From Cellulosilyticum sp. (GTDB lineage: Bacteria > Bacillota > Clostridia > Lachnospirales > Cellulosilyticaceae), in assembly GCA_015058045.1 (NCBI GenBank), contig SVDC01000022.1, positions 1 through 62,009 on the forward strand: a DNA stretch of 62,009 nt, in the 5' to 3' direction. Under the pieces are notes generated by a model. The model was not told the DNA's origin. It ran no database searches and worked only from the letters and a program-made list of their open reading frames with translations. Below are positions 53,906 through 61,979 of the stretch, one piece after another; positions within the stretch are counted from its first letter, which is position 1, and each line of letters begins with the position of its first letter. The position numbers and the translations under genes are program-made.

Positions 53906-54610
53906 CTAGCTATCAATCTTACAATAAACTACTTTGCCGGTATAAGCATTAACTTCTACCTCATACTCTACATTACCTTTTCTAAGCTCTAATTCATAAA
54001 CACCATCTTCTCTATCAAGTTCGATTTTAGTAACTGTTGCACCAGGTACTTTATTAAGAGCCGCTGTTTTAGCAGCTTCTTTTGAAATTAATTTTGAAGT
54101 TTGTGCATTAGGCTGAGTAGAGCTGCCTTTTAATTTTTTAGTCACAGAGATGCCACTACCTGTTCTGGCATCTAATTTTAAGTCATATTCATATTTATTT
54201 AAATATAATTCTACTTCATAAATGTCCCTACCTGCTTCGGAATCAAGTTCGATTGAATGAATAGAAGCACCAGGTACTTTTTTTAGAGCAATGGCTTTAG
54301 CTTTCATAACTGGAATAAAGCCAGAAGCCTGAATATAGTCATCTCTTAATTCTTTAGTTGCAGAAATGCCACTACCTGTTTTAGCATCTAACTTTAAATC
54401 ATATTCATAGTGGTTAAGAACTACATCAATATCATAGATTGTTCTATTTCTTTCAGTATCAAGTTCAATACTGATTATTTTTCCCCCAGGAATTTTCTTG
54501 AGTGCAATGGTTTTTGCTTGTTCGACCGAGATATTAGATGCTGTAGCAAAAAGTGTCCCCATATTTAAAGCAGCAAGCATTATGCCTATACTTAGAAATT
54601 GTTTTTTCAT
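53906..54610 (-). CDS. Secreted protein with three PepSY domains
   Basis: 234 residues. A signal peptide (MKKQFLSIGIMLAALNMGTL, likely cleaved after ATA) is followed by three PepSY units at about 27-85, 104-160 and 178-234. Units 1 and 2 are near copies (AIALKKIPGGKIISIELD, AIALKKVPGASIHSIELD; both with YEYDLKLDA-TGSGIS). The third lacks part of this. PepSY domains are often protease inhibitors or membrane-stress sensors. It is divergent from the ECF sigma gene. Confidence 0.87.
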   Translation of the reverse strand: MKKQFLSIGIMLAALNMGTLFATASNISVEQAKTIALKKIPGGKIISIELDTERNRTIYDIDVVLNHYEYDLKLDAKTGSGISATKELRDDYIQASGFIPVMKAKAIALKKVPGASIHSIELDSEAGRDIYEVELYLNKYEYDLKLDARTGSGISVTKKLKGSSTQPNAQTSKLISKEAAKTAALNKVPGATVTKIELDREDGVYELELRKGNVEYEVEVNAYTGKVVYCKIDS

Positions 54611-54731
54611 TTCAATAATCTCCTTTAGAGCTGTTTTAATGTAAATAAAATGCCTTATTTTTTTATTTTGTGCAGAAGCAAAAAATATATGCTAGGGCTT
54701 TTTTATGCTAAGGAGATAGCTAATAAATACT

Positions 54732-54833
54732 TTTAACAAGAAGAAAGTTCAGTTATAATTTGTTTAAAATAATAAAGAAAAATTAAAAAGTAGAACACCA
54801 AAGTCACATAAATGATTAAGGTGTTTTTTTGAT
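54732..54833 (+). ncRNA. Candidate short RNA between divergent genes
   Basis: TTAACA (54733-54738) and TATAAT (54754-54759) form a possible promoter with a 15-bp spacer. A + strand terminator at 54794-54833 follows with no + strand gene in between. A transcript of about 65 nt would be made. No credible ORF lies inside. The terminator could alternatively block stray transcription entering the sigma gene. Confidence 0.3.
54794..54833 (+). terminator. Orphan intrinsic terminator
   Basis: AACACC (54794-54799) pairs with GGTGTT (54820-54825), the inner AGTCA pairs with TGATT, then a run of seven T residues. No + strand gene ends upstream of it. Confidence 0.7.
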
Positions 54834-54856
54834 GAAGTATAAAATTTAATTAACAG

Positions 54857-54882
54857 TGTAACGAATTTGAGTTTCATCCGTT
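54857..54882 (+). promoter_or_regulatory. ECF-type promoter of the sigma operon
   Basis: TGTAAC (54857-54862), a 16-bp spacer, then CGTT (54879-54882), close to the SigW-type consensus TGAAAC-N16-CGTA. It lies just ahead of an ECF sigma gene and suggests autoregulation. Confidence 0.65.
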
Positions 54883-54906
54883 TCATAAATAGGAGGTGAA
54901 AATAAA

Positions 54907-55401
54907 TTGAATGAGATAGAAGAAATGTATCAAAGTTATGCGGTGCCGGTAAAACGTTATGTACTTGGGATGTGCAGAAATAATGAGATGGCAGATGATA
55001 TTACTGCAGATACATTTTACAAAGCAATCCATAATATTGATCATTTTACAGAAGGTAAAATGCTTACCTGGCTATGTGCGATTGCGAAAAATACATATTT
55101 AGACTATATCAATAAAAAAGAGTATGCTAATGTATCTATTTCAGAAGAAGTAGAGTGCCATTTAACAAACACTACAGATATAGTAGAAGAAAAATACATA
55201 AGAAAAGAAGAAAGAATGCAGCTTTATCGAATGATTTATAAATTGGATGCAGAATTAAAAGATGTAGTATACCTAAGGATTTTTGGAGAATTATCCTTTA
55301 AAGAAATCGGGGAAATACTGGGAAGAAGTGAAAATTGGGCGAGAGTAAACTTTTATCGAAGTAAAAATAAATTGAAGGGATGGATAGAAAATGAAGATTA
55401 A
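54907..55401 (+). CDS. ECF-subfamily sigma factor
   Basis: 164 residues from a TTG start with AGGAGGTGA 7 nt upstream. Region 2 is NEMADDITADTFYKAIHNID with the LTWLCAIAKNTYLDYINKK segment, and region 4 is LDAELKDVVYLRIFGELSFK with EIGEILGRSENWARVNFYRS. The anti-sigma gene overlaps its end by 11 nt. Sigma and anti-sigma form a signalling pair responding to envelope stress, probably acting on its own promoter at 54857. Confidence 0.9.
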   Translation: MNEIEEMYQSYAVPVKRYVLGMCRNNEMADDITADTFYKAIHNIDHFTEGKMLTWLCAIAKNTYLDYINKKEYANVSISEEVECHLTNTTDIVEEKYIRKEERMQLYRMIYKLDAELKDVVYLRIFGELSFKEIGEILGRSENWARVNFYRSKNKLKGWIENED

Positions 55402-56155
55402 TTTACCTTGTGAGGTCATACGAGATTTATTACCTAATTATATTGATGGACTTGCTAGTAAGCAGACCTTAGAATTAGTTAAAGGACATTTAGCAGAATG
55501 TAAAGCATGTGAGCATGTTTGTAACAGTATGAAGGATGGGAATAAAGAATTAGAGAGTCGGTCTTACTCACTAGAAAAAGAGAAGAAACTTTTTAAAAAA
55601 ATCAATCGTAAATTAAATAAAAAAACAAGGATAGCAGTAATAGCAGGTGCAATAGGTATTGTTTTAGTAATAAGTGTAACTAATATCTTATTTAGTATGC
55701 CGCTTAAGACACTTCCTAGTGAGGCGGTAAATGTATCAGCAGCAGTTTATCCATTACAAAACATCGTAACAGGTACATATGAAGGGGGGGGAGAGGAGTC
55801 TGTAGTCATATCAAAGGGTGATGATCAAGATGACGATATATATAGCATCAGGATTCCTGAGATGCAAAATGCTTCAATTGGGGTTACACAAAGTATGATA
55901 GATGATGGTAAGGAGTTAACCTATATCTCATGGGAATCACCCTCTATTATATCAGAGGTTGAAAGTGAGATTAAAACGGTAGGCAATCAAAAGGTCATGT
56001 ATGTAACAGGATTTAAAACAACCATATTAGGGAGTAAGGCATCAGAGGGGGCCTATACGCTAGCAACAATAGAAATTCAAAAGATTGATAAAATAGTATA
56101 TGTTGAAGAAAATGGAACAGAAAATGTATTATGGGAAAACGGTATTACGGATTAA
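55391..56155 (+). CDS. Zinc-finger anti-sigma factor
   Basis: 254 residues. An N-terminal anti-sigma zinc domain has Cys7 and the HxxxCxxC set His33, Cys37, Cys40. A TM helix at about 80-102 precedes an extracellular domain of about 150 residues. The ATG overlaps the sigma gene by 11 nt. A run of eight G residues (55784-55791) at codons 132-134, just outside the membrane, could slip and truncate the sensor part. The extracellular fold is not recognised. Confidence 0.85.
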   Translation: MKINLPCEVIRDLLPNYIDGLASKQTLELVKGHLAECKACEHVCNSMKDGNKELESRSYSLEKEKKLFKKINRKLNKKTRIAVIAGAIGIVLVISVTNILFSMPLKTLPSEAVNVSAAVYPLQNIVTGTYEGGGEESVVISKGDDQDDDIYSIRIPEMQNASIGVTQSMIDDGKELTYISWESPSIISEVESEIKTVGNQKVMYVTGFKTTILGSKASEGAYTLATIEIQKIDKIVYVEENGTENVLWENGITD

Positions 56156-56177
56156 TGGATTAAGTGAAAATTATACA

Positions 56178-56225
56178 AACAAAAAGCCTAGCAACTACAA
56201 TCAAGTAGCAGCTAGGCTTTTTGTT
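56178..56225. terminator. Bidirectional terminator
   Basis: AACAAAAAGCCTAGC (56178-56192) pairs perfectly with GCTAGGCTTTTTGTT (56211-56225), with an inner CTAC/GTAG. It separates the anti-sigma gene (+) from the tRNA gene (-). Confidence 0.9.
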
Positions 56226-56233
56226 CAATATAA

Positions 56234-56306
56234 TCGGAGTGACGTGACTTGAACACGCGATCTCTAGACCCCCAGTCTAGCGCCTTACCAACTAGGCCAC
56301 ACCCCG
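56234..56306 (-). tRNA. tRNA-Pro (anticodon GGG)
   Basis: On the minus strand a 73-nt cloverleaf: acceptor CGGGGTG/CACTCCG, D arm GCCTAGTTGGTAAGGC, anticodon stem CTAGA/TCTAG around the loop CTGGGGG, and T arm GCGTG-TTCAAGT-CACGT. The loop gives anticodon GGG, reading CCC and CCT proline codons. The discriminator is A and CCA is not encoded. Confidence 0.93.
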
Positions 56307-56392
56307 ATAGATAAATAATATTACTCAATTTATTTTTATTTATTATAACAAATTATGGTTAAAAGTAAAGAGTTTAGAAAAAGTAAGATTCG

Positions 56393-56425
56393 GATAAGAT
56401 TTTGGCAAGGTTTTCTCTTTATACT
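56393..56425 (+). promoter_or_regulatory. Promoter of the BceAB-like operon with response-regulator boxes
   Basis: GGATAAG and GGCAAGG lie 11 bp apart, followed by the -10 box TATACT (56420-56425). The segment 56401-56430 matches 61000-61029 at 24 of 30 positions without gaps. The spacing suits an OmpR-type activator, most simply the regulator encoded at 59365. Confidence 0.65.
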
Positions 56426-56461
56426 TTGGATTATAGAAAGAATGGATAGGGAGGTAACTTT

Positions 56462-57214
56462 ATGCTACTTGTTAATCAACTCAATAAGATATATGAATCT
56501 AAAGCTAGGAGATACCATGTATTAAAGGATGTTTCATTCCAAGTGAAGCAGAAGGAATTCGTTGCGATTATGGGGCCTTCTGGGAGTGGTAAGACAACAT
56601 TATTAAATTGTATCTCAGGGTTTATTAAGGCAGATGATGGAAAGGTATTATTGGAACAGGAAGAGATTTTAAATCTCGATGAAGAACAGTTAGCACAGGT
56701 AAGACAGAAAAAACTTGGCTTTGTATTTCAAGATTTTATGCTGATTTCTGGTTTAACAGTAAAAGAAAATATTCTACTACCTCAAATTATTGCGAAGAAA
56801 GATATAGCAAATATGGAAAGAGGAGCAGTAGATTTAATGTGTTCATTTGAATTAAAAGTGTTAGAAAATAAACTGCCAAGTGAGTTATCTGGTGGACAAA
56901 AACAACGTGTAGCAGTAGCCCGTGCTTTGATTAATAAGCCCAATATCATTTTAGCAGATGAACCGACGGGTAATTTAGATTCTAAGTCTAGCTTATCCGT
57001 AATAAAGGCTTTCTTAAAGGCTAGAGAAAATCATGATGCAACAATCTTAATGGTGACACATGATGCCTTTGCAGCAAGTTATTGTGACCGGGTTATTATT
57101 CTAAAGGATGGAAAGGTGATTAAGGAGCTAGTTAGAAAGCAAAACTCTAGGATATTTTTAGATGAAATTTTATTAACGATGAAACAAGTAAGTGGTGATG
57201 GCTATGAATCTTAA
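56462..57214 (+). CDS. BceA-like ABC ATPase
   Basis: 250 residues of the MacB/BceA type. Walker A is GPSGSGKTT (38-46), Q-loop FVFQDFMLI, signature LSGGQKQRVAVARAL and Walker B ILADEPTGNLDSK. The last part overlaps the permease start. With the next protein it forms a BceAB-type module that senses and removes cell-wall peptide antibiotics. GGGAGG precedes the ATG. Confidence 0.92.
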   Translation: MLLVNQLNKIYESKARRYHVLKDVSFQVKQKEFVAIMGPSGSGKTTLLNCISGFIKADDGKVLLEQEEILNLDEEQLAQVRQKKLGFVFQDFMLISGLTVKENILLPQIIAKKDIANMERGAVDLMCSFELKVLENKLPSELSGGQKQRVAVARALINKPNIILADEPTGNLDSKSSLSVIKAFLKARENHDATILMVTHDAFAASYCDRVIILKDGKVIKELVRKQNSRIFLDEILLTMKQVSGDGYES

Positions 57215-59225
57215 TAAAATCATGAGGAAGCTGTTACAGTATAATATGAAACAGTATATCGTTCTTATATTTTGTTTGATATTTGGTATTGGACTATTTA
57301 CGTCTTTTGGATCGGTTTTGTTTAGTCAGACAGTTACTCAGGTTATAGTAGATGGTGGTAGCACGCAGCAAATTACACGAGCACTTTATGTAATAGTAGC
57401 AATGGGGACTAGTATTTTTATTGGTTATGCACATACGCTGTATATTAAATATAGGTCTAGAGAAATAGGGGTATTAATCAGCTTAGGTTTAAAGAAAAGT
57501 GATATTCAAAAGATGTTAGCAAAAGAGCTAAGATATATTGCTATAGTAAGTAGCATAATAGGAGTCGTGATAAGCATCCCATTTACTTATCTCCTCTGGT
57601 GGGCAATGAGTTTATTTGTGCAGACAAAAGAAACTCTCTATCACATAGGCTATAAAGGAATAGTATATGGCTGTATTTATGCTATTTTTATCACAATAAT
57701 CCTTCAAATCAAAACAGGACATGATTTAAGACGAATGGATGTTTTATCGATATTAAAAGTGGAAGATACAATAGAAGAAGTAAGCATACAGGACTATAGG
57801 TTAGGGATTATAGGTAGTATAGGGATCCCTATCAGTATTTATTTGTGGGATAGATGTTTTAGAGGGATTTTATTTAGAAGTGCATCTTATATGAGTATGA
57901 TTTTTGGGGTTATAACAGTAGTTAGCATTTATATGGTTGCGGCGCAGATAGCTACTTTAGGAGAAATGATTCGAAGCATTAGCACTAAGTGGTATTACAA
58001 GAATATTATTTTCTTAAATTTATTAAAGGTAAAAGGTAGGCAGTATACCCATGCGCTATTTACTTTAATCATACTGTGGACGATTACCATTTTTGTATTA
58101 TGTAATGGTTTGGTGCCGATTATAGGTGCAAAAGAAATTGCCAATAAGAATATGCCTTATGATTTTGAGATAGAAAAGAGTATAGATCAAAATACAAATA
58201 TATCGAATGAAGACATTTTAGAAATAGCACAAAGAAGTCATATTTCCATTGATGAATATGATGAGGTGGAGTTACTGATTATGGCCTATCCTAAAAAGTT
58301 TGGCAAAGTAATAGAGATGAGTGAGATGTATTGCATTGATGAAAGAAGCTATGAGCGTTTATATGGAGAGTGCTTAGAGGTTGGAAGCAATGAGTATATC
58401 GCCTTTAACGGGGAAAAGGACATGCTTGAAAAACTGGGTAGTGTTTTATCTATTAGTGTAATAGGGCAAGAAAAAGTATATCCTTTACAATGTAAAGGGA
58501 CCTATCAAAAATGTCTCTTTTCTAGTGATGTTGCTCTGAATATATTTGTGTTAAATCATGAGACTTATGAAAGATTTAAGAGTCTGAGTTTTAAGGAAGC
58601 AATAGAATCAGTTATTGTATTGAAGGTCGAGAAATGGGAGAACTCACAACAGTTACATGATTTATTAGTACAAGAAATGTTAAATGCTAATAAAAAACAG
58701 GGGCTTAAGATGAATGGAAGTATTGCAGAATGTACTTACTTTGGGCAAAAAAAAGAATATGCTTCAATAGAAGAACTGAGTCCGTCGGTGTATAGGTGGT
58801 GGCGATATAGGCCAAATACTAAAATTTATAATACCACTTATGCGACGCAGGATTATGCAGTTTATGCGTTACTATTTATTTATATAGGATTATTAACCAG
58901 TGTGGCGTCAGCTATTATATTGCACATTAAGGTTCTCAATACATTTTGGCAAGATCAGATTGTCTATAAAAATATTACTTTATTAGGAACAACTAAGAAA
59001 GGGATTAAGGAGATGATGACAAGGCAACTGCTCCTTATCTTTCTAATGCCGATTGTGTTGGGTACTATAACAAGCCTATCACTTGTTTATGCTTTTTATG
59101 GTATGACACTATCAGCGTTTATTTATATGAAGTACTGTATTATATTTGTTTTCATTTATGCGATGATACAAATGGTGATGTTTTTAATAACACGCTCTAG
59201 TTTAATGAAAAGAACGTTTAGTTAA
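57204..59225 (+). CDS. BceB-like FtsX-family permease
   Basis: About 673 residues. The pattern fits BceB: one TM helix, a three-helix FtsX unit (AMGTSIFIGYAHTLYIKYRS, REIGVLISLGLKKSDIQKML), further helices, one large extracellular domain at about residues 305-545, then two to three terminal helices. In BceAB systems the extracellular loop detects peptide antibiotics and signals through the kinase. The ATG at 57204 (MNLNKIMRK) has GGTGATGG upstream; an ATG at 57198 and a GTG at 57192 are alternatives. The regulator and kinase genes follow after a terminator. Confidence 0.85.
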   Translation: MNLNKIMRKLLQYNMKQYIVLIFCLIFGIGLFTSFGSVLFSQTVTQVIVDGGSTQQITRALYVIVAMGTSIFIGYAHTLYIKYRSREIGVLISLGLKKSDIQKMLAKELRYIAIVSSIIGVVISIPFTYLLWWAMSLFVQTKETLYHIGYKGIVYGCIYAIFITIILQIKTGHDLRRMDVLSILKVEDTIEEVSIQDYRLGIIGSIGIPISIYLWDRCFRGILFRSASYMSMIFGVITVVSIYMVAAQIATLGEMIRSISTKWYYKNIIFLNLLKVKGRQYTHALFTLIILWTITIFVLCNGLVPIIGAKEIANKNMPYDFEIEKSIDQNTNISNEDILEIAQRSHISIDEYDEVELLIMAYPKKFGKVIEMSEMYCIDERSYERLYGECLEVGSNEYIAFNGEKDMLEKLGSVLSISVIGQEKVYPLQCKGTYQKCLFSSDVALNIFVLNHETYERFKSLSFKEAIESVIVLKVEKWENSQQLHDLLVQEMLNANKKQGLKMNGSIAECTYFGQKKEYASIEELSPSVYRWWRYRPNTKIYNTTYATQDYAVYALLFIYIGLLTSVASAIILHIKVLNTFWQDQIVYKNITLLGTTKKGIKEMMTRQLLLIFLMPIVLGTITSLSLVYAFYGMTLSAFIYMKYCIIFVFIYAMIQMVMFLITRSSLMKRTFS

Positions 59226-59236
59226 GGATAAGTAGG

Positions 59237-59273
59237 GAGGTATGGTTTTGTTAGAGGAGCTATACCTCTTTTT
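59237..59273 (+). terminator. Intrinsic terminator
   Basis: GAGGTATGGT (59237-59246) pairs with GCTATACCTC (59259-59268), with two G-U pairs, then a T-run. Confidence 0.75.
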
Positions 59274-59300
59274 GATTAAGCAAGTGTATAGAAATATACA
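59272..59300 (+). promoter_or_regulatory. Promoter of the regulator/kinase pair
   Basis: TTGATT (59272-59277) and TATACA (59295-59300) are 17 bp apart. The -35 overlaps the end of the T-run of the preceding terminator. The regulator and kinase can therefore be made independently of the transporter. Confidence 0.55.
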
Positions 59301-59364
59301 AAATTAGAGTAGAGGGGTAAAATAGGTTATAGGGGATTAAAAAGGATTAGGGAGATTTTAGAGG

Positions 59365-60063
59365 ATGAAAAATAGGGTATTAATTATTGATGATGATGTG
59401 GAATTAAGTCAATTATTAAAGGATTGTTTGCTTCAAGAAGGCTTAAGTGTTGATGTAGTACATGATGGCATAAGTGGACTTAGAAAAGGGATAATCAATG
59501 AATATGAGCTTATTGTGCTAGACATTATGTTGCCTGAAATGAATGGATTTGAGGTGCTTACTTCACTTAGGGAGAAGACGGAAGTTCCAGTCCTGATGCT
59601 TACAGCTAAAAATAGTGAAGTCGATAAAGTATCAGGGCTTAGATTAGGGGCAGATGATTACTTGACCAAACCATTTAGTATCAATGAATTTATAGCAAGA
59701 GTAGCCTCACTTATTAGACGTTATACAAAATTTACTGGCCAAGTAAGTAGAGAAGAAAAAACATTAGTGTTTCATAAGCTTATCATTGATAAAGTACATA
59801 GAGTAGTAAAAATACAAGACCAAAATATTGATTTAACAAGTAAAGAATTTGATGTACTCTACTTATTAGCAAGTCAGCCAGGAAGGGTTTATACAAAAAA
59901 GCAAATTTATGTTGAAGTATGGCAAGATGACTATGCATTTGATGATAATAATATTATGGCATATATGAGTAAGCTTAGAAAAAAGCTAAATGTTCATTTA
60001 GAAGGCAAGGAATATATACAAACAGTATGGGGTATAGGTTATCGTTTTAATAGTGAGGTATAG
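59365..60063 (+). CDS. OmpR-family response regulator (BceR-like context)
   Basis: 232 residues. Receiver domain with Asp9-Asp10-Asp11, phospho-acceptor Asp53 (LIVLDIMLPEMNG) and DDYLTKPF, then an OmpR winged helix (LTSKEFDVLYLLASQPGRVY, YMSKLRKKL, VWGIGYRF). The kinase ATG follows the stop by 1 nt. Its likely sites are the GGxAAG boxes at 56393 and 60991. Confidence 0.93.
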   Translation: MKNRVLIIDDDVELSQLLKDCLLQEGLSVDVVHDGISGLRKGIINEYELIVLDIMLPEMNGFEVLTSLREKTEVPVLMLTAKNSEVDKVSGLRLGADDYLTKPFSINEFIARVASLIRRYTKFTGQVSREEKTLVFHKLIIDKVHRVVKIQDQNIDLTSKEFDVLYLLASQPGRVYTKKQIYVEVWQDDYAFDDNNIMAYMSKLRKKLNVHLEGKEYIQTVWGIGYRFNSEV

Positions 60064-60064
60064 T

Positions 60065-60982
60065 ATGGAACATATATTAGTATGGATAATCATTCTATTA
60101 GTCTTGATTCTAATTAAAATGTATTGGAGTAAGACAGGGACTGATAAAAAACTCAAAGAAATAGCCTATATATTAAAGGATATTGAAGCAGGAAATAGAC
60201 ACCATAAGATATTTATTCAGGATAATAGTGATATGGCAGAGATTATTTTTCAAATGAATCATATCGTGGCGGATTATATAGAGCAGATTGAACAGCTAGA
60301 GAAAAGGGAAAAGCAGTATAAGGAATTATTAACGAGTTTATCTCATGATATTCGGTCACCGCTGGCATCACTTATGGGGTACATAGAAGCTATAGATGAA
60401 GGCTATATAGGGGAAGAAAGAAAAGATGACTACTTAAAGATTGTAAGAAGTAAATCATATGATTTAAAACAGCTTATTGATAGGCTCTTTGAATGGTTTA
60501 AGTTAGAATCTAAGGAAATGGTTTTTACGTTAGAAAGCCTGGATATTAATGAGACAACTAGAAGAATAATCGGTGATTTTATACCTATTTTCGAAAAGCA
60601 ATCGATACATTATGTAATAGAGATAGAGGAGAAAGAACTTTATATAGCATTAGATGCAGAGGCTTATAGAAGGATACTAGATAACTTAATTCAAAATATT
60701 ATTTTACATAGCAAAGCGGATGTAATACAAATTGGGACTAAAGTACAAGACCAGCATGTCCTTATTTGGGTAAAAGATAATGGAATAGGGATAGCTTCAG
60801 AATATTTACCCTATATTTTTGACCATTTATATAAATGTGATAAGTCCAGAACATCTAAAGGAAGTGGCTTAGGCTTGTATATTACAAAAGCACTAGTGGA
60901 AAATCAACAAGGTAGGATAGAGGTATTTAGTAAGCAGGGGGAAGGTACTAAGTTTCAGGTGAGCTTTCCAATTAGAAAATAA
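60065..60982 (+). CDS. Single-TM sensor histidine kinase
   Basis: 306 residues from the ATG at 60065, with GAGG 6 nt upstream inside the regulator gene. Only one TM helix (about 3-22) and no extracellular domain, then a HAMP-like coil, HisKA with His94 (LSHDIRSPLASL) and HATPase_c (DNGIGI, GSGLGLYI). Lack of a sensor suggests it takes its signal from a membrane partner, as BceS takes it from BceAB. Confidence 0.9.
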   Translation: MEHILVWIIILLVLILIKMYWSKTGTDKKLKEIAYILKDIEAGNRHHKIFIQDNSDMAEIIFQMNHIVADYIEQIEQLEKREKQYKELLTSLSHDIRSPLASLMGYIEAIDEGYIGEERKDDYLKIVRSKSYDLKQLIDRLFEWFKLESKEMVFTLESLDINETTRRIIGDFIPIFEKQSIHYVIEIEEKELYIALDAEAYRRILDNLIQNIILHSKADVIQIGTKVQDQHVLIWVKDNGIGIASEYLPYIFDHLYKCDKSRTSKGSGLGLYITKALVENQQGRIEVFSKQGEGTKFQVSFPIRK

Positions 60983-60990
60983 ATGACTGA

Positions 60991-61024
60991 AGGTAAGCTT
61001 TTGGTAAGGTTTCTCCTATATACT
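60991..61024 (+). promoter_or_regulatory. Second promoter with matching response-regulator boxes
   Basis: GGTAAG (60992-60997) and GGTAAG (61003-61008) are 11 bp apart, then -10 TATACT (61019-61024). It matches 56393-56425. The start near 61031 leaves a leader of only about 16 nt, with the ribosome site at 61034, and rules out the in-frame ATG at 61032. Confidence 0.65.
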
Positions 61025-61046
61025 TGGGAATATGAGGGGGATAAGT

Positions 61047-61979
61047 ATGGAAAAGTATATATTACAAACAAGAGGACTATGTAAAAAGTACACTGATGAG
61101 TATGTGGTAAAGCATTTAGATATAAATGTACCTAAAGGAAAAATCTATGGGTTACTAGGAAAAAATGGTGCAGGTAAAACAACCACTATGAAGATGATTA
61201 TGAATTTAGTTCAGCCAACTTCGGGTGAAATTTTAATATTTAATAAATCTATGGAGCAAAGAAGGCAAGAAGATTATTATAGAATAGGTGCGATGATAGA
61301 AATACCGGGGTTTTATAGCCATTTATCAGCTTATGAAAATCTTGAGATTATAGCAACTTTGCGCGGCGTTCATAAGCCTAAAGCTATAGAAAGTGTTTTG
61401 AAGCAAATGGGGCTTGATAATGTAGGAAAAAAGAAAGTAGGTACCTATTCAGTAGGAATGAAGCAAAGATTAGGTATGGCAACTGCCTTATTACATGAAC
61501 CTGAGCTTTTAATATTAGATGAGCCAACCAATGGTTTAGATCCTATAGGGATTCGTGAAACAAGAGAAATGCTAAGAAGTCTATGTGAAATGCAAGGCGT
61601 ATCTATCATTATTTCAAGCCATATATTAAGTGAAGTAGAACAGTTAGCAGATTATATTGGTATCATGGATAAGGGAAAACTCCTAAAAGAATTGAGTATA
61701 GAAGAAATGAGGCAGCTTAATAGAAATTATTTAGAATTGCAGGTTTCAGATATATCTAAGACATTATATATTTTAGAGCATCAATTGAATATACAAGATT
61801 ATAAGGTAGCGGATGAGCAAATAATACATTTGTTTAGTAGGATAGATGAAAGTGCACTTATTAATCGTCAGCTAATTGAGCATGGTATAGAGGTTTATAC
61901 AATAAGCCCTAATAAAGAGAGTTTAGAAGACTATTTTACAAAATTGACTGGGGGAGTAAACAATGTACCATATCATTAG
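61047..61979 (+). CDS. Immunity-type ABC ATPase (second set)
   Basis: 310 residues of the BcrA/LanF group, from the ATG at 61047 with GAGGGGG upstream. Walker A is GKNGAGKTT (38-46), the signature is SVGMKQRLGMA, and Walker B is LLILDEPTNGLDP. It resembles the ATPase at 49996 in layout (IEIPGFYSHLSAYENLEIIATLRGV). A permease gene overlaps its end and runs off the window. Confidence 0.9.
   Translation: MEKYILQTRGLCKKYTDEYVVKHLDINVPKGKIYGLLGKNGAGKTTTMKMIMNLVQPTSGEILIFNKSMEQRRQEDYYRIGAMIEIPGFYSHLSAYENLEIIATLRGVHKPKAIESVLKQMGLDNVGKKKVGTYSVGMKQRLGMATALLHEPELLILDEPTNGLDPIGIRETREMLRSLCEMQGVSIIISSHILSEVEQLADYIGIMDKGKLLKELSIEEMRQLNRNYLELQVSDISKTLYILEHQLNIQDYKVADEQIIHLFSRIDESALINRQLIEHGIEVYTISPNKESLEDYFTKLTGGVNNVPYH

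Noticed and set aside
61032..61046. Upstream ATG for the last ABC ATPase
   Set aside because: It overlaps the transcription start and ribosome site; the ATG at 61047 is better placed.
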